A stretch of DNA of 8,188 bases from Anaerolineaceae bacterium (GTDB lineage: Bacteria; Chloroflexota; Anaerolineae; Anaerolineales; Anaerolineaceae): positions 7,272 to 15,459 of the forward strand of contig WOZC01000072.1 in the NCBI GenBank assembly GCA_011620465.1, given 5' to 3'. How positions within the stretch are numbered: the first letter of the stretch is position 1; the number at the start of each line of letters is the position of its first letter. Shown one piece after another: positions 7,206 to 8,188 of the stretch. The position numbers and the translations under genes are program-made. A model generated the notes under the pieces. It saw only the letters and a list, made by a program, of their open reading frames with translations. It made no database searches and was not told where the DNA came from.

Positions 7206-7214
7206 ATTATAACA
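7206..7214 (-). promoter_or_regulatory. Candidate extended -10 promoter for the MFS transporter
   Basis: The minus strand reads TGTTATAAT, a perfect extended -10 element (TGnTATAAT), across the priA stop codon. A TTGACC lies upstream, but only 12 nt from the -10 hexamer, too close for a normal -35. An extended -10 promoter can act without one. It would give a leader of about 60 nt before the transporter ATG and could uncouple the transporter from priA. No operator is apparent in the 69-nt gap. Confidence 0.4.
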
Positions 7215-8188
7215 GGCTGGGTGGGTCAACCTCGATCTGCCAGCCCCTAAGAGGTAAATTAGGCAGGAGGATTTCCGGGTTTTGCCCGCGCAAGATGATC
7301 TGCCAGCGCCAGAGACCGTGCATTCTTGAATAGTATGCAGGCAACGGTCCGATGACGGCCGTCTGGCGCAACCCTTTCGATTCAATCTCGTCTGTGATCA
7401 ACGCAGCGAGCTGATGGGCTTCGTGCTCAGCTTTTGGCTGAGAAAGGTGGCGGTACTCCAAGCGGATGAGGCGGCTGAAGGGAGGATAACTGAGCATCCG
7501 GCGATATTCCAGTTCTTTCTTGTAGAAGCTTGTGAAATCGTGGTGAGAGGCTGCCTGGATGACGTAGTTCTCTGGCTGATAGGTCTGCAAAACCACTTCG
7601 CCGCCTAAGGGGCTGCGCCCGGCACGGCCACTGACCTGTGTAAGCACCTGGAAGCTGCGTTCAGCGGCACGATAATCGGGCAGGTTCAATCCCACCTCGG
7701 CTAAGATAATGCCGACCAGGGTAACCAGGGGCAGGTCAAGCCCTTTAGCCAGCATTTGCGTACCGATCAGGATATCCGCGCGATGCGCGCTGAAATGAGA
7801 CAAGATTAACTCATGGTCATCCTTGTTTTTGGTGGTATCAGCATCCCAACGAAGCAGACGGGCTTCCGGAAAGCGAATTTTAACCAGCTCTTCCAGCTTT
7901 GCAGTACCCAAACCAAGCTGCCTGATCTGGCTGCTGCCGCAGTTTGGGCACTTGGATGGCATTTTTCGGGAATAGCCGCACAGGTGGCAGAGCAAACCCT
8001 GCTGGCTGCCGTGCCAGGTCAGGGGTTGATCGTCATTGGGGCAGCGCAGGCTATGCCCACATTGGCGGCAGAAAACATAAGTAGCTTGCCCACGGCGGTT
8101 GAGAAAGAGAATCGCCTGTTGGTTTTTGTTCAGCACCTTTTCCAGCTTGCTCTCCAAAGAGCGGGAGAGTACGCTGGTATTACCGCTG
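7207..8188 (-). CDS. priA: Primosomal replication-restart helicase PriA (N'), C-terminal 326 residues; 5' part off the right edge
   Basis: PriA recognises stalled forks and D-loops and reloads the DnaB-type helicase; it is a superfamily-2 3'-5' helicase with a zinc-binding insert. The visible part starts inside the helicase region (SGNTSVLSRSLESKL), followed by AILFLNRRGQA. The zinc-binding segment follows, with Cys at visible residues 40, 43, 49, 67, 70, 80 and 83. The expected fourth ligand, residue 52, is Asp. Next come GLGTAKLEE, DADTT, the motif V-like ILIGTQMLAKG (139-149), GLNLPDYRAAER, and motif VI QVSGRAGR (184-191). The C-terminal domain contains RRMLSYPPFSRL (229-240) and ends at TAA. 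The reading frame continues without a start to the window edge, so an in-frame TTG at 8157 is not the start. The gene is complete at its 3' end and is followed by the transporter gene. Confidence 0.95.
   Translation of the reverse strand, partial: SGNTSVLSRSLESKLEKVLNKNQQAILFLNRRGQATYVFCRQCGHSLRCPNDDQPLTWHGSQQGLLCHLCGYSRKMPSKCPNCGSSQIRQLGLGTAKLEELVKIRFPEARLLRWDADTTKNKDDHELILSHFSAHRADILIGTQMLAKGLDLPLVTLVGIILAEVGLNLPDYRAAERSFQVLTQVSGRAGRSPLGGEVVLQTYQPENYVIQAASHHDFTSFYKKELEYRRMLSYPPFSRLIRLEYRHLSQPKAEHEAHQLAALITDEIESKGLRQTAVIGPLPAYYSRMHGLWRWQIILRGQNPEILLPNLPLRGWQIEVDPPSLL

Overview
This is an accessory-free stretch of a bacterial chromosome. Base composition is moderate, roughly half G+C, and coding density is high. 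I see no RNA genes, insertion sequences, CRISPR arrays or prophage traces. A bacterial PriA beside a NurA/HerA pair and a lipobox protein with a SIMPL domain suggests a bacterium of a deep-branching group. My best guess is Chloroflexota (Anaerolineae-like), but this rests on gene content and general sequence feel, not on a search.

Region 1 (1-4657, minus strand) is a compact four-gene operon for DNA-end processing. Reading right to left it runs: nurA (nuclease), a 205-residue protein that looks like a free-standing HerA N-terminal barrel, herA (hexameric DNA translocase ATPase), and the N-terminal part of an SbcC/Rad50-type SMC ATPase that leaves the window at base 1. The junctions are a 4-nt ATGA overlap, a gap of 1 nt (or an 8-nt overlap, depending on the herA start), and a 14-nt overlap. 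The genes are therefore almost certainly co-transcribed and translationally coupled. By analogy with archaeal HerA-NurA and Mre11-Rad50, the products would process DNA double-strand ends. No Mre11/SbcD gene lies in the visible part. A perfect TATAAT box just upstream of the preferred nurA ATG is a candidate promoter.

Region 2 (4658-5667) starts with a short divergent intergenic region. A plus-strand gene follows for a lipoprotein made almost entirely of one SIMPL (DUF541) domain. It is closed by a textbook intrinsic terminator (20-nt perfect palindrome plus eight T).

Region 3 (5668-8188, minus strand) holds the C-terminal 326 residues of the replication-restart helicase PriA, which enters from the right edge. 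A 69-nt gap separates it from a 489-residue MFS transporter with about 14 predicted membrane segments. An extended -10 element across the priA stop codon may give the transporter its own promoter.

The most interesting points are the bacterial NurA-HerA-SbcC operon, the small HerA-barrel-like protein inside it, a very tight G-quadruplex motif within that small gene, and the loss of one of eight zinc-binding cysteines in PriA.
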